Source of the DNA: Candidatus Zixiibacteriota bacterium
GTDB taxonomy: Bacteria; Zixibacteria; MSB-5A5; GN15; JACZUZ01
Direction of reading: 5' to 3'
Assembly (NCBI GenBank): GCA_024280775.1
Contig: JAJRPM010000002.1
Span: 62,001 to 126,000, forward strand
Length of the DNA: 64,000 nt
The notes below the pieces were generated by a model that made no database searches, had not been told where the DNA came from, and saw nothing but the letters and a program-made list of their open reading frames with translations. Shown in pieces: positions 7,558 through 16,391 of this stretch. The translations under genes were made by a program, and so were the position numbers. How positions within the stretch are numbered: the first letter of the stretch is position 1; each line of letters opens with the position of its first letter.

Positions 7558-10500
7558 ATGAATCTCCCTTCAAACCAATCACCTGCTAAGGCTATTCCCA
7601 CTAATGGCGGTTCTGCTGATTGGCTGAATCGGATCTTTGCGGCGCTGGCCTTTGTCATCAGCGCTGTAGTATATCTGAAAACCGTCGCCCCGACTTTCTC
7701 CTTCTGGGATTGCGGCGAATTTGTCGCTTGCTCAACAACCCTCGGAATAGCCCACCCTCCCGGTTCACCCCTATTTATTATTCTAGGTCGACTTTTCGCC
7801 GCCGCACCGCTTGGCGGAGATGTAGGCTGGCGCATAAACCTGATTTCAGTATTCTCATTCGCCTTCGCCACCATGATAGGCTACCTGATAGCCAAGCGAC
7901 TAGCTGATTCCCTCTGGGGCAATGGCGCTGGCAATGGCAACAGCAGAAGCCTTTCGGAGAGCCTAACTGTAAACTTCTGCTCTCTAACCGGAGCTCTTTT
8001 GCTATCTTTTGGACTTACAACCTGGGCCAGCGCGGTAGAGGCCGAAGTCTATGGGCTTGCCATGGCGATCTACTTCGCAATCATCTGGCTGGTAATGTCG
8101 GCCTATCAGGCGCAAACCCCCGGAGCTCGAACTCGATATGCTCTGCTGGCGCTATACCTGATGGTCCTGGGAATCGGTGTGCATATGACAGTTGCCCTAG
8201 CGGCGGTCATAGTGATTCCAATTTTCGCCTTGAAAGAAGCCCGGCAAAGTGACTGGCTATTGCTGATTATATTTGCGCTGGTTTCTCTGTATCTGATTTT
8301 TGCGCTCTCTTCACGTCCCGGAGAGATTCCGCTGGCCTTGCCGCTGGCTCTGGTAGGAGCAGGTCTGCTGTTCCACATTTTCTCTTTACAACAAACCCCA
8401 CGCAATCTGATAGTCACGGTCTCAATTATCTCATTGGGCGCTCTGCCAATCCTCTTCGATATTTGGCGAATTGTTCGTGGCGCAGAACTGCCGGGCGTTG
8501 CGAATGGAATAGCCGCCGCGCCACTGGAAAGCGCCGGATTGATTCTAATGACACTATGGGGAGGATACCTGGGCTACAAAGTACTAGGACACTACCGCTC
8601 CGGAGCCAGTAGAAAACCGGCTTTTACAGAAGAATTCATGAACTCCGGTTACCTGATTTCGTTGTACTATGTGCTTTGCGCGCTGTTTTTAGTGGTAATG
8701 ACAGAATACGTTCGCGGCTACACCGCGTTCTTGATTACCGCCGCCCTATTGGGAGGTGGAGTCTTGTTCGTTATTCGTACCAGAGTAAACTGGATGCTGG
8801 CGCTGGCCTCGCTTGCCACATCAGGTATGATACTAGGGTTCTGGGAGTTTGTGCATGGTACGTTAATGGTTGTTCCGATTGTCACAGCGCTTGAGTATTT
8901 ACGGTTGCGCGAAATTCGCCGCCCGATGAGTTTGCTCAACAAAGCAATTGCCGGGGCAATATTTGTGGTAATTGCATACGCGCTTCACAAGACAGGTGTA
9001 CTTAGTTCTGAGCCTCTTTATGCCACCGCTGTATTGGGAGCTATCGCCGTCATGAGTGTTTTGACTCTGGTGCTAGCTCAGAGAAGCAAGTCACTATCGT
9101 ATGTGGGAATCTCCTCGCATTGGAAATCAGCAATAGTGATTGTCGTCCTGGCCCTAATCGGTTACTCGACAAATCTTACTGTGCCGGTGCGCTCCGCACA
9201 ATCGCCGATGATTGACCAAAACAATCCTTCGCGTTCTGTGGCCGCTTTTGTGGGTTACATCGAGCGCAAACAGTATGGTCGAACGTCAATGACTAAACGC
9301 ATGTTTACTAGACGAGCTGAATGGCTAAGTCAATTCGGGGTGCACAGGCGCATGGGCTTCTGGGAGTTCTTCCGTCAGCAATATGGAGTCGGCGGCTGGA
9401 AATTTCCGGCTTTGTTTGTGCTTGGTGTCTTTGGCTTATGGGAATTGATACGTCGCAACAAAGTTCTCGGCGGGGTCTTGTTTATCTCTCTGCTGGCGGG
9501 AACTGTGGGGCTAATCTTGTATATGAATTTCGCCGACGGCTCCCGAATGATAGGAGGCGCAGACTATCTCGAAGTCCGTGACCGAGACTATTTCTTCACT
9601 CCGGGTTTTATGATTTTCGGCTTGGTTATCGGTCTAGGCGTGGTTGCTTTGTTACGTCTCTTGCAAGACTTAATGGAGACGCCCAATAACAAGTTAAAGT
9701 TATTGTTACCGATTTTCGCGGCGTCATCGCTGGTCCTGCCGTCCCTCGCTGTTGCGTACAACTATAGGGTAGAGGATCGAAGCGGGAACTTCATTCCCTA
9801 TGACTACGCTACCAATCTGCTGGACTCAGCCGAAGAAAACGCAATTCTGATAACCGGTGGAGACAATGACACTTTCCCCTTGTGGGCCCTGCAGGCGGCC
9901 TATGGCTATCGTTTGGATGTTGCTGTGTTGAACCTTTCGCTGTCAAATACAGATTGGTATCTCAAGCAAATGCGCGACAAATGGGGTGTGCCAATACCTC
10001 TAAGTGACAAACAGATTGAAGGTCTGCGCTACAGGCGCATGCAGGACGGCAGACTCAACCGCATACAAGATCAAATAGTGGACATTCTACTGTTGACATC
10101 AGACCAACACAAAAGACCAATCAATTTCGCTAAGACGATTCCATCCAGTGGCAGAAAACTACAAGGCCAGTCGATAGACAATCGACTCACCGCCAGAGGG
10201 CGAGTGTATTTAGTACGCCCGGACACTGGCGGTTTTGTGCTGGCTCTAGGTGAGACTGACAGTCTTTACACACAAGCTATGTCATTCCGCGGGCTCGGTA
10301 AGGACGCAGTCTATCAGGATGTAGTCTCGCGCGGCATGACCAACAGCTATGCCGGTGACTTTCTCAACCTGGCGCGAATCTACCGTAGCCGAAAAGCCTG
10401 GAGCGATGTCAAACGTGTATTAACCAAGGCCATTGAAGTATTTCCACGTGACAGCCGAGTCGTCGCAGAATATGCCGAGGCGCTTTATCAAACCGGTGAC

Positions 10501-10812
10501 GTAGCCCAACTCCGCGCTTTTGCAGATAGTACAATTACAGATGACAAGGCGGCGCTATACAAACGCTGGATTCAAGCCGCAAGGGACGCCGGTAATTCCA
10601 GTGAAGCAATTGGGATACTTGAACAGTCGGTTGTAGAATTCCCCGACAACCGTGAATTATTCTACGGTCTAGTGGCAATGCAACTTGAAGAAAAAGAATT
10701 TGGCAAACTCATTTCCCAGCTAGGGGTTTGGACAAATGCGCATCCAAGTGACACTTCCGCGCAAAATTTGCTTCAACGTTTGCTGAACTCAACCGGAGAA
10801 ATCACCAAGTGA
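7558..10812 (+). CDS. DUF2723 family membrane glycosyltransferase-like protein with C-terminal TPR
   Basis: A 1084-residue multi-pass membrane protein. After the first transmembrane helix comes the DUF2723 signature FSFWDCGEF, with acidic residues Asp51 and Glu54 in the first extracytoplasmic loop, then LGIAHPPGSPLF. This layout matches GT-C glycosyltransferases related to protein O-mannosyltransferases. Roughly 15 hydrophobic segments follow, then a soluble region after about residue 730 and TPR-like helices after about 930 (YRSRKAWSDVKRVLTKAIEVFP). In FCB bacteria the family is thought to transfer sugars from a polyprenyl carrier to exported proteins; here that is an inference. It heads a five-gene glycan operon and overlaps the next gene by 4 bp. 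The ribosome site is weak. Confidence 0.85.
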   Translation: MNLPSNQSPAKAIPTNGGSADWLNRIFAALAFVISAVVYLKTVAPTFSFWDCGEFVACSTTLGIAHPPGSPLFIILGRLFAAAPLGGDVGWRINLISVFSFAFATMIGYLIAKRLADSLWGNGAGNGNSRSLSESLTVNFCSLTGALLLSFGLTTWASAVEAEVYGLAMAIYFAIIWLVMSAYQAQTPGARTRYALLALYLMVLGIGVHMTVALAAVIVIPIFALKEARQSDWLLLIIFALVSLYLIFALSSRPGEIPLALPLALVGAGLLFHIFSLQQTPRNLIVTVSIISLGALPILFDIWRIVRGAELPGVANGIAAAPLESAGLILMTLWGGYLGYKVLGHYRSGASRKPAFTEEFMNSGYLISLYYVLCALFLVVMTEYVRGYTAFLITAALLGGGVLFVIRTRVNWMLALASLATSGMILGFWEFVHGTLMVVPIVTALEYLRLREIRRPMSLLNKAIAGAIFVVIAYALHKTGVLSSEPLYATAVLGAIAVMSVLTLVLAQRSKSLSYVGISSHWKSAIVIVVLALIGYSTNLTVPVRSAQSPMIDQNNPSRSVAAFVGYIERKQYGRTSMTKRMFTRRAEWLSQFGVHRRMGFWEFFRQQYGVGGWKFPALFVLGVFGLWELIRRNKVLGGVLFISLLAGTVGLILYMNFADGSRMIGGADYLEVRDRDYFFTPGFMIFGLVIGLGVVALLRLLQDLMETPNNKLKLLLPIFAASSLVLPSLAVAYNYRVEDRSGNFIPYDYATNLLDSAEENAILITGGDNDTFPLWALQAAYGYRLDVAVLNLSLSNTDWYLKQMRDKWGVPIPLSDKQIEGLRYRRMQDGRLNRIQDQIVDILLLTSDQHKRPINFAKTIPSSGRKLQGQSIDNRLTARGRVYLVRPDTGGFVLALGETDSLYTQAMSFRGLGKDAVYQDVVSRGMTNSYAGDFLNLARIYRSRKAWSDVKRVLTKAIEVFPRDSRVVAEYAEALYQTGDVAQLRAFADSTITDDKAALYKRWIQAARDAGNSSEAIGILEQSVVEFPDNRELFYGLVAMQLEEKEFGKLISQLGVWTNAHPSDTSAQNLLQRLLNSTGEITK

Positions 10813-11954
10813 ACATCTTAGCCCTCAATTGGCAGGACCTAAAGAACCCGCTATCGGGAGGCGCCGAGGTGCATCTCGAAGAACTCCTGCGCAGACTAGT
10901 GACAATGGGTCATCAAGTAACTCTGTTCTGTAGCAACTATGCAGGTGGCCCGCCGGAGGAAACCATAGAAGGCGTGCGAATTATTCGCAGGGGAAGCCGT
11001 TTTGATTTTAATTTCATAGCGCCGTTTCATTTGCGCAAGCTGGTCAAAGAAGAGCGCTTCGATATTCTGCTAGAAGACATCAATAAGATTCCATTCTACA
11101 CACCTTTGTATTTGAATATTCCAACCTTGGTAGTAATTCCGCATCTTTTCGCCACCACCGTGTTTCAGGAGATCAATTTCATTCTGGGCAGCTACATTTA
11201 TTGCGCCGAGCGACCAATGGCCACAGTTTACAAACGCCGCAAGTTCAATGTGATTTCCGAATCCACCGCCGACGACCTGATGGCCCGTGGTATTCCCGAA
11301 AGTAATATCACTGTCGTACATTGTGGCATCGATGACTCGATGTATTTCCATGACCCGACTTTCGAAAAATATGAGACACCGACAATAATCTACTTAGGCC
11401 GTCTCAAAAAATACAAATGCGTCCAGCATTTGATAAGCTCCTTGAAAGAATTACGTAAGATCGTAACCAATGCCAGACTAATGGTAGTCGGCGCCGGAGA
11501 CTATCAAGAAGAACTAAAGGCCCACGCAGAAACGCTAGGGCTGGAAGACTCAGTTGAGTTCACAGGTTTCGTCTCAGCCGAGGACAAAGTGGAGCGATTA
11601 CGTCGCTCACACGTATGCGTCTGTCCCTCAACCAAAGAGGGTTGGGGCCTAACCAATATCGAAGCCAACGCCTGCGGTACGGTAGTAGTAGCCGCCAATG
11701 TCGCAGGATTACGCGACTCGGTCCGTGACAATGAATCCGGATTATTGTATCCTCACGGAGACATCGGCGCGCTGACCGAAAGGATTCAGGGCATTATCAC
11801 AGACAAAGCCAAGCGAGAGCGCCTCGAAGCCGGAGCTCTAAGCTGGGCAAAGAATTTCAACTGGGACACCGCGGCCGCGGAATTTATGGAAAATATCAAT
11901 ACCACCCTCAACGACAACAAACCGACAAGCGCAAATCCGGAGGCAAAGAGATGA
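10809..11954 (+). CDS. Glycosyltransferase family 4
   Basis: A 381-residue GT-B fold glycosyltransferase starting at a GTG that overlaps the previous stop (GTGA). The N-terminal acceptor domain begins NILALNWQDLKNPLSGGAEVH, a pattern common in GT4 enzymes that use nucleotide sugars on lipid-linked acceptors. The donor-site motif is KEGWGLTNIEANACGT (the E-x7-E pair), preceded by YLGRLKKYKCVQHLI. The C-terminal 15 residues are polar. The sugar and acceptor cannot be told from sequence. Overlap with the flanking genes indicates co-translation in an envelope glycan pathway. Confidence 0.9.
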   Translation: MNILALNWQDLKNPLSGGAEVHLEELLRRLVTMGHQVTLFCSNYAGGPPEETIEGVRIIRRGSRFDFNFIAPFHLRKLVKEERFDILLEDINKIPFYTPLYLNIPTLVVIPHLFATTVFQEINFILGSYIYCAERPMATVYKRRKFNVISESTADDLMARGIPESNITVVHCGIDDSMYFHDPTFEKYETPTIIYLGRLKKYKCVQHLISSLKELRKIVTNARLMVVGAGDYQEELKAHAETLGLEDSVEFTGFVSAEDKVERLRRSHVCVCPSTKEGWGLTNIEANACGTVVVAANVAGLRDSVRDNESGLLYPHGDIGALTERIQGIITDKAKRERLEAGALSWAKNFNWDTAAAEFMENINTTLNDNKPTSANPEAKR

Positions 11955-12955
11955 GCCGACGCAATAGCGCTATAATAATCGGCGCAGTCATCTCAATTGT
12001 GGCCCTTTGGCTAACTGTTCGGCAGATCGAATTCGAAAAAGTCGCCGCCGCTCTGGAAACTGCCAACTATTGGTTACTGTTACCGAATATTGCAATCATA
12101 CTTGTAGGCATGTATCAACGAGCCTGGCGCTGGAGAAGAATGGCTCTGCCCATCAAAAAAGTCGCCTTCAACAAACTCTTGTCGGCCACCGCCGTAGGCT
12201 TCATGGCCAACAATGTTCTCCCGTTACGTCTCGGTGAATTCGTTCGCGCATATTCTCTGTCAAAGCAAGACCCCGATATCACCAAGTCCGCGTCACTGGC
12301 TATGATATTCACCGAAAGAATAATTTTTGACCTCGCGGCGCTCATAGGAATCTTCGGCATAGTAATTTGGTCCACATCACTAGACACTCCCGATCAACTT
12401 AAAAGCAGTAGCTTCCTGATTTTGATTGTCGCCTTCAGCGGCTATTTCTTCGCGGTTATAATGGCCAAATGGCCGGAAAAAATCTCCCACCTGGCGCATA
12501 GCAAACTCAGCTTCCTGCCTCTCAAAGGGCGCGATTTTCTGCGCGATACAATCGAGCGCTTCTCTGTTGGGCTAAAATTTATGCGCTCACCGCTAGCCGG
12601 ACTTTCGGTGTTAGGCCAAACCGCCCTAATCTGGTTCATGCTTGGCATCTCAAACTATTTCGTCTTCCAAGCTTTCAATCTCAATCTGCCGCTTGAGGCC
12701 TCTTTCGCAACTTTGGCCGTCGTTTCAGTCTGGATACTGGTTCCCGCGGCGCCTGGATTTGTCGGTGTGTATCATGCCGCAGTTGTTTTCACTCTCGCCC
12801 AATACGGAATAGAGCGCGACACAGCCTTCGCCTGCGCAGTAGTGATGCACGCCGCACAATACGCCGCAGTCACACTTTTCGGATTATACCATCTGTGGAG
12901 AGGACATCTCTCGCTAAAGGAGGTTGAAGAGGAGGCTACCGGAGCCGATGCCTGA
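11951..12955 (+). CDS. Lysylphosphatidylglycerol synthase TM-domain / flippase-like membrane protein
   Basis: A 334-residue integral membrane protein with about eight hydrophobic segments. It contains the UPF0104/YbhN-type pattern of the LPG_synthase_TM family: NNVLPLRLGEFVRAYSL in an early loop and LVPAAPGFVGVYHAA near the end. It lacks the catalytic domain of MprF, so it is not expected to make lysyl-PG. Proteins of this type next to GT2 and GT4 genes are usually assumed to move or accommodate polyprenyl-linked sugars, which is inference. It overlaps the upstream gene by 4 bp (ATGA) and the downstream one by 8 bp. Confidence 0.85.
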   Translation: MSRRNSAIIIGAVISIVALWLTVRQIEFEKVAAALETANYWLLLPNIAIILVGMYQRAWRWRRMALPIKKVAFNKLLSATAVGFMANNVLPLRLGEFVRAYSLSKQDPDITKSASLAMIFTERIIFDLAALIGIFGIVIWSTSLDTPDQLKSSSFLILIVAFSGYFFAVIMAKWPEKISHLAHSKLSFLPLKGRDFLRDTIERFSVGLKFMRSPLAGLSVLGQTALIWFMLGISNYFVFQAFNLNLPLEASFATLAVVSVWILVPAAPGFVGVYHAAVVFTLAQYGIERDTAFACAVVMHAAQYAAVTLFGLYHLWRGHLSLKEVEEEATGADA

Positions 12956-13673
12956 TACCAATCAAATCCTCATTATCCTGCCAGCCTACAATGAGCTGGG
13001 GAAAATCGGCAAAGTGGTCAACAAAATCCGCGCCACCAATATTGACTGCAAAATCCTCGTAGTAGATGATTGTTCAACTGATGGAACCAGGGAAGAGGCT
13101 CTCAAAGCCGGAGCCGAAGTTATTACCCACGAAAAAAACCTCGGTGTCGGAGGAGGCATTCGCACCGGAATCCAATACGGACTCGACAACAAATTCGAAA
13201 TCGGAGTAGTAATGTCCGGCGACGATCAACACGAACCCTCCGAATTACCCCGAGCCCTCGCGCCACTGGAAAACGACACCGCAGACTTTGTGCAAGGCTC
13301 ACGCTACATGGAAGGCGGCCGTCTAATCAACGAAAAACTCTTCCGCAAAGTCACTACCCACGCCTACAGCTGGATTTTTTCATTTCTAACCCGCACAAAA
13401 ATCACCGATGCAACCAACGGCTTCCGCGCCTTCAGATTCTCAATGTTCTCCGATCCCTCTATCAATCTGAATCAGGAATGGCTAAACGGCTATGAGCTGG
13501 AGCCATATTTCCTCTACAAAGCCGTAAAATCAAAATCCATCCGGGTGATTGAAGCCCCGATAACGATTCGTTATCATGCCTCTGGAAAAGACTACACCAA
13601 AATGCGCCCCGTGCGCGATTGGTGGCGCTTGGCCCGTCCGATGTTTCTGCTTAAACTAGGTATCAGAAAGTGA
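12948..13673 (+). CDS. Glycosyltransferase family 2 (polyprenol-phosphate mannosyltransferase-like)
   Basis: A 241-residue GT-A enzyme similar to dolichol/polyprenol-phosphate mannosyl- or glucosyltransferases. It has no C-terminal membrane segments and so resembles the soluble DPM1 form. The N-terminus IILPAYNELGKIG, the nucleotide-binding DDCSTDGT, the glycine-rich GVGGGIRTGIQYG and the metal-binding MSGDDQHEP are in the right order. A longer reading from a TTG at 12924 is unlikely: GGAG at 12941 and an ATG at 12948 give the usual N-terminus. It would charge a lipid carrier with the sugar later used by GT-C enzymes such as the DUF2723 protein. Confidence 0.9.
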   Translation: MPDTNQILIILPAYNELGKIGKVVNKIRATNIDCKILVVDDCSTDGTREEALKAGAEVITHEKNLGVGGGIRTGIQYGLDNKFEIGVVMSGDDQHEPSELPRALAPLENDTADFVQGSRYMEGGRLINEKLFRKVTTHAYSWIFSFLTRTKITDATNGFRAFRFSMFSDPSINLNQEWLNGYELEPYFLYKAVKSKSIRVIEAPITIRYHASGKDYTKMRPVRDWWRLARPMFLLKLGIRK

Positions 13674-13685
13674 TGTAAGGTTATT

Positions 13686-14642
13686 ATGATAACTCCCATT
13701 GATTTCAGCGGTAAACGTGTATTGATAACCGGCGGCGCAGGTTTTGTCGGCTCAAATGTTGTCCGTGCTGTATATGACGCCAAAGGCGAGATTACCGTTC
13801 TCGATGACCTTTTCACCGGCGACCTCAAAAACATCGACAGTGACATCAAGTACAAATTCGTGCAGGGAAGTGTCACCGACGAGAAACTTGTCAACAAGCT
13901 CGTCAAGAACGCCGACTATGTAGCCCATCTCGCCGCACGCAACATCATTGTCTCCACCAAAAACCCGCGCGAGGATTACGCCAGCAACATCGGAGGCACT
14001 CTAAATGTCCTGATGGCCGCACGCGAAAACCCGAAAGTCAAAGTAGTCTATACCTCATCCGCATCGGTATATGGCAACCCGATGCACCTGCCAATCTCCG
14101 AAAACGAAACCCCGCTTACATTTTCACCCTATTCAGTCTCAAAACTCGGCGGCGAAAACTATTGCACCGCGTTCTATGAAACCTATGGGGTACACGTATC
14201 AGTAGTCCGCTACTCAAATGTCTATGGCGTAAAACAAGACCCGGCGAACCCCTACTGCGGCGTAGTCTCAAAATTTGTCGAGGCAATTTCCGATGGCAAG
14301 ACAATCAGCGTTCACGGTGATGGCATGCAAACCCGCGACTTCACCTATGTAACTGACACAGTGGAGGCTACTCTAATCGCCTTGCTTTCACCTCGCGCCG
14401 ATGGCATGATATTCAATGTCGGCTCCGGCTTCGAAGTCTCAATCCTAAAGCTAGCCAACGAAATTGGCAACGCCCTGGGCAAAACCCCCAAGATCGAACA
14501 CATAGACCGCCGCGACATTGACAACATCCGCCGCCGCGTCCTAAACATCGAAAGAATCCGCTCCCGCCTAAGATGGCAACCCCGAACCACCCTACGCCAA
14601 GGCATCCAAAAAACCGTAGACTGGTGGAAAGAGTCCCGCTAG
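13686..14642 (+). CDS. NAD-dependent epimerase/dehydratase (UDP-glucose 4-epimerase-like)
   Basis: A 318-residue extended short-chain dehydrogenase. The Rossmann motif is VLITGGAGFVGSNVV near the N-terminus, the catalytic Ser-Tyr-Lys set is visible in VVYTSSASVYG and YSVSKLGGENYC, and the C-terminal substrate-binding half contains VHGDGMQTRDFTYV. Substrate class cannot be fixed; NDP-sugar 4-epimerase or 4,6-dehydratase relatives are most similar. It is the last gene of the five-gene glycan unit, 12 bp after the GT2 gene. Codon choice is noticeably rich in A- and C-ending codons compared with later genes in the window. Confidence 0.9.
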   Translation: MITPIDFSGKRVLITGGAGFVGSNVVRAVYDAKGEITVLDDLFTGDLKNIDSDIKYKFVQGSVTDEKLVNKLVKNADYVAHLAARNIIVSTKNPREDYASNIGGTLNVLMAARENPKVKVVYTSSASVYGNPMHLPISENETPLTFSPYSVSKLGGENYCTAFYETYGVHVSVVRYSNVYGVKQDPANPYCGVVSKFVEAISDGKTISVHGDGMQTRDFTYVTDTVEATLIALLSPRADGMIFNVGSGFEVSILKLANEIGNALGKTPKIEHIDRRDIDNIRRRVLNIERIRSRLRWQPRTTLRQGIQKTVDWWKESR

Positions 14643-14679
14643 CCGTCGACACAAACAGACAATCACATGCTAAGCAACC

Positions 14680-14714
14680 GTAGGTCAAGTCCCCTTCTAA
14701 GGGACTTGACGCAC
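14680..14714 (+). repeat. REP-like palindrome 1 (GTAG head)
   Basis: GTAG at 14680 is followed by a perfect 10-bp stem GTCAAGTCCC (14684-14693) / GGGACTTGAC (14701-14710) with a 7-nt loop. It lies 38 bp after the epimerase stop, so it could also act as a transcript end, but no T tract follows. Head plus hairpin matches the definition of REP elements mobilised by RAYT transposases. Confidence 0.75.
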
Positions 14715-14810
14715 CAAGACTCTATTAGGAGTAAGGTACATATCAAAGAAGATTGGGGATGCAAAAAAGACCCAACAATCTCCGGAGGATACGGTGAATA
14801 GCCAACCAAT

Positions 14811-14839
14811 CAATCGAAACCACAAGGGTTTCTACCTAC
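14811..14839 (-). repeat. REP-like palindrome 2 (reverse orientation)
   Basis: Read on the minus strand: GTAGGTAGAAACC, then CTTGT, then GGTTTCGATTG. The GTAG head is at 14839-14836 and the stem is 14827-14832 paired with 14816-14821. Apart from one position it is identical to REP 4 at 16248 in the opposite orientation. It sits 21 bp upstream of the next start codon, just before the ribosome site GAGGAG. Confidence 0.75.
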
Positions 14840-14860
14840 AGAACTTATAGAGGAGATTAA

Positions 14861-15514
14861 ATGGCTATTAAGTTTGAGTGTCCGGTGTGCAAGGCAAAAG
14901 TGTGTGCAAAGGGAGTTGGGGTAAGCTCCAAGTGCCACCGTTGCACTAATGTTATTCAAGGTGTGCCCGATGACTATTCTCAGATTACTGATGATGAATA
15001 CGAGAGTTGGCTCGTTGATTCTAGTTTGAATGTGGATAAGCCGAGTATTGATGGAACCATAGAAACTGTTCGCGATGCCGACATACACCACAGCGGATTG
15101 GCTAGCGGCATACGTGGTTTTGCTTGGGTTGTCTCTGTAATCGCTATGATCGGTATAATCTCTAAGGCTAGTGAAAGCTCCTATGAAGGTGGGATTGATG
15201 GGACTACAGCCTTTACGTGGGTACTAGCTGTGGTCATAGAGCTAATGCTCTTACTCGGAGTGGCGGCAGTAATAGAGTTGTTGGGCGCGATTGAGCGGAA
15301 CACGATGAGTGGCACAAGAAAGCAAATGAGACATATTTCTATAGAACGTCCACAAGAATTCTCGGGTCCACAAGCGATCAAAAAAACCACTACCGCAACA
15401 ACGATATGTCCACATTGCAAGGTTGGAGTAACAATTGAGGAGTCGGAGGTGGTTGGCGAATACTTGAAGTGCAAGAGTTGCGGCAACAATGTGTTTGGAT
15501 CTGCCACTACTTAG
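14861..15514 (+). CDS. Membrane protein with zinc ribbons at both ends, unknown function
   Basis: A 217-residue protein of unknown family. The N-terminus has a CPVC...CHRC four-cysteine ribbon (residues about 6-31). Two hydrophobic segments follow in the middle (around residues 85-105 and 110-135). The C-terminus has a second four-cysteine ribbon CPHC...CKSC. Zinc binding by both is an inference from cysteine spacing. A good ribosome site (GAGGAG) precedes the ATG. It stands alone between REP-like elements; the flanking genes give no hint of role. Confidence 0.7.
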   Translation: MAIKFECPVCKAKVCAKGVGVSSKCHRCTNVIQGVPDDYSQITDDEYESWLVDSSLNVDKPSIDGTIETVRDADIHHSGLASGIRGFAWVVSVIAMIGIISKASESSYEGGIDGTTAFTWVLAVVIELMLLLGVAAVIELLGAIERNTMSGTRKQMRHISIERPQEFSGPQAIKKTTTATTICPHCKVGVTIEESEVVGEYLKCKSCGNNVFGSATT

Positions 15515-15725
15515 ACTCCCGACCGTCTTTTTTTCTAAGATAATCTTCATAGGTTTCCACTGGGCCTGGGGAGATTGTGATCCCCATAGCTTCCTGAAGT
15601 GGAAGTGTCAAATTGCTATAGATGCGAGCAGCAGTTTCCAAGTTGAGTAGGTTGGGAGCCCTGCGCTCCCGACATTTTGCTTTCAAGTCGCCCACAGCTT
15701 GCTGTCGGAATACATCGCCCCACAC
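15507..15725 (-). CDS. Short ORF interrupted by a REP-like element, possibly a gene remnant
   Basis: A 72-codon minus-strand frame directly downstream of the dinB-like gene. Its C-terminal half (ARIYSNLTLPLQEAMGITIS, then PGPVETYEDYLRKK) reads like genuine protein but belongs to no family I recognise. Residues around 18-27 are encoded by the inverted repeat of REP 3, so either the element inserted into a small gene in frame or the frame is fortuitous. No clear ribosome site. Confidence 0.3.
   Translation of the reverse strand: MWGDVFRQQAVGDLKAKCRERRAPNLLNLETAARIYSNLTLPLQEAMGITISPGPVETYEDYLRKKDGRESK
15647..15680 (+). repeat. REP-like palindrome 3 (GTAG head)
   Basis: GTAG at 15647, then stem GTTGGGAGC (15651-15659), loop CCTGC, and GCTCCCGAC (15665-15673); one G-T pair interrupts otherwise full complementarity. 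Same head and geometry as the other copies but a different stem sequence. Confidence 0.7.
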
Positions 15726-15726
15726 C

Positions 15727-16197
15727 TCAATCCCAAATCAAAGCCCGCTCAACCCCAGCCGTCCGCAAATAATCCAACATCTGACCCATATGCACCGACT
15801 CATGATAAGCAATCCGATTTAGATAATCACCAAGCCCCTTAATCTGACCTTTCTCACTCCGCACAATCTTAACCTCAGAGAAATCACTCTCCGAAAACCC
15901 ACGAATCATCTCAATAAAATCCGCCCGATGTGGCTGTGCCAAAGCCAATTCATTCTCAACACTAACCAACGGCGCATCACCCCACGGCGATTTAAACTCC
16001 CCAAGATTCCCTCGGTTCTTAACAATCGTATGAAACAAATGCTCGCCCTCAAGCACATGACGAATCATCTCAATCACCGTCAAAGCCTTCTCATCAGGCC
16101 GCCACGAAAGCGACTCCTGAGGAATCAACTCCCAAACTTTAATACTCCGCCGACGAATCTCCGAAAAGTTCAAAACAACAATCTCACTAGCAGTCAT
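15727..16197 (-). CDS. DinB-like / DUF664-type four-helix metalloenzyme-like protein
   Basis: A 156-residue protein of the DinB/YfiT-like superfamily, which uses a four-helix bundle with a three-histidine metal site. Candidate ligands are a His in the MIRHVLEGEHLFH region and two in AYHESVHMGQMLDYL. WRPDEKALTVIEMIRH is the usual second-helix entry pattern. Family members include thiol S-transferases for bacillithiol or mycothiol, but most are uncharacterised. Upstream ATGs at 16212 and 16203 exist; GGAAGG sits about 6 bases before the ATG at 16197, which I prefer. The + strand here is strikingly C/A-rich although the gene is on the minus strand. Confidence 0.8.
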   Translation of the reverse strand: MTASEIVVLNFSEIRRRSIKVWELIPQESLSWRPDEKALTVIEMIRHVLEGEHLFHTIVKNRGNLGEFKSPWGDAPLVSVENELALAQPHRADFIEMIRGFSESDFSEVKIVRSEKGQIKGLGDYLNRIAYHESVHMGQMLDYLRTAGVERALIWD

Positions 16198-16247
16198 AAC
16201 CATCCCTTCCAAATGTCATCCTAACCAAGGCCCCAAACTCCAGTCCA

Positions 16248-16276
16248 GTAGGTTGAAACCCTTGTGGTTTCGATTC
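16248..16276 (+). repeat. REP-like palindrome 4 (GTAG head)
   Basis: GTAG at 16248, stem GTTGAAACC (16252-16260), loop CTTGT, GGTTTCGAT (16266-16274). About 20 consecutive bases of stem and loop are identical to REP 2 on the opposite strand. It lies upstream of the dinB-like gene in a C-rich intergenic space. Confidence 0.75.
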
Positions 16277-16391
16277 TCACATAACAAGACAACATAACGC
16301 CAAACCCACCTCCCTCCAAATCCCCCACACACAAATTCACCACAACCTCACCCCAAAATCCCAACCACCCCCATAGTAAAAGGACTTACCC

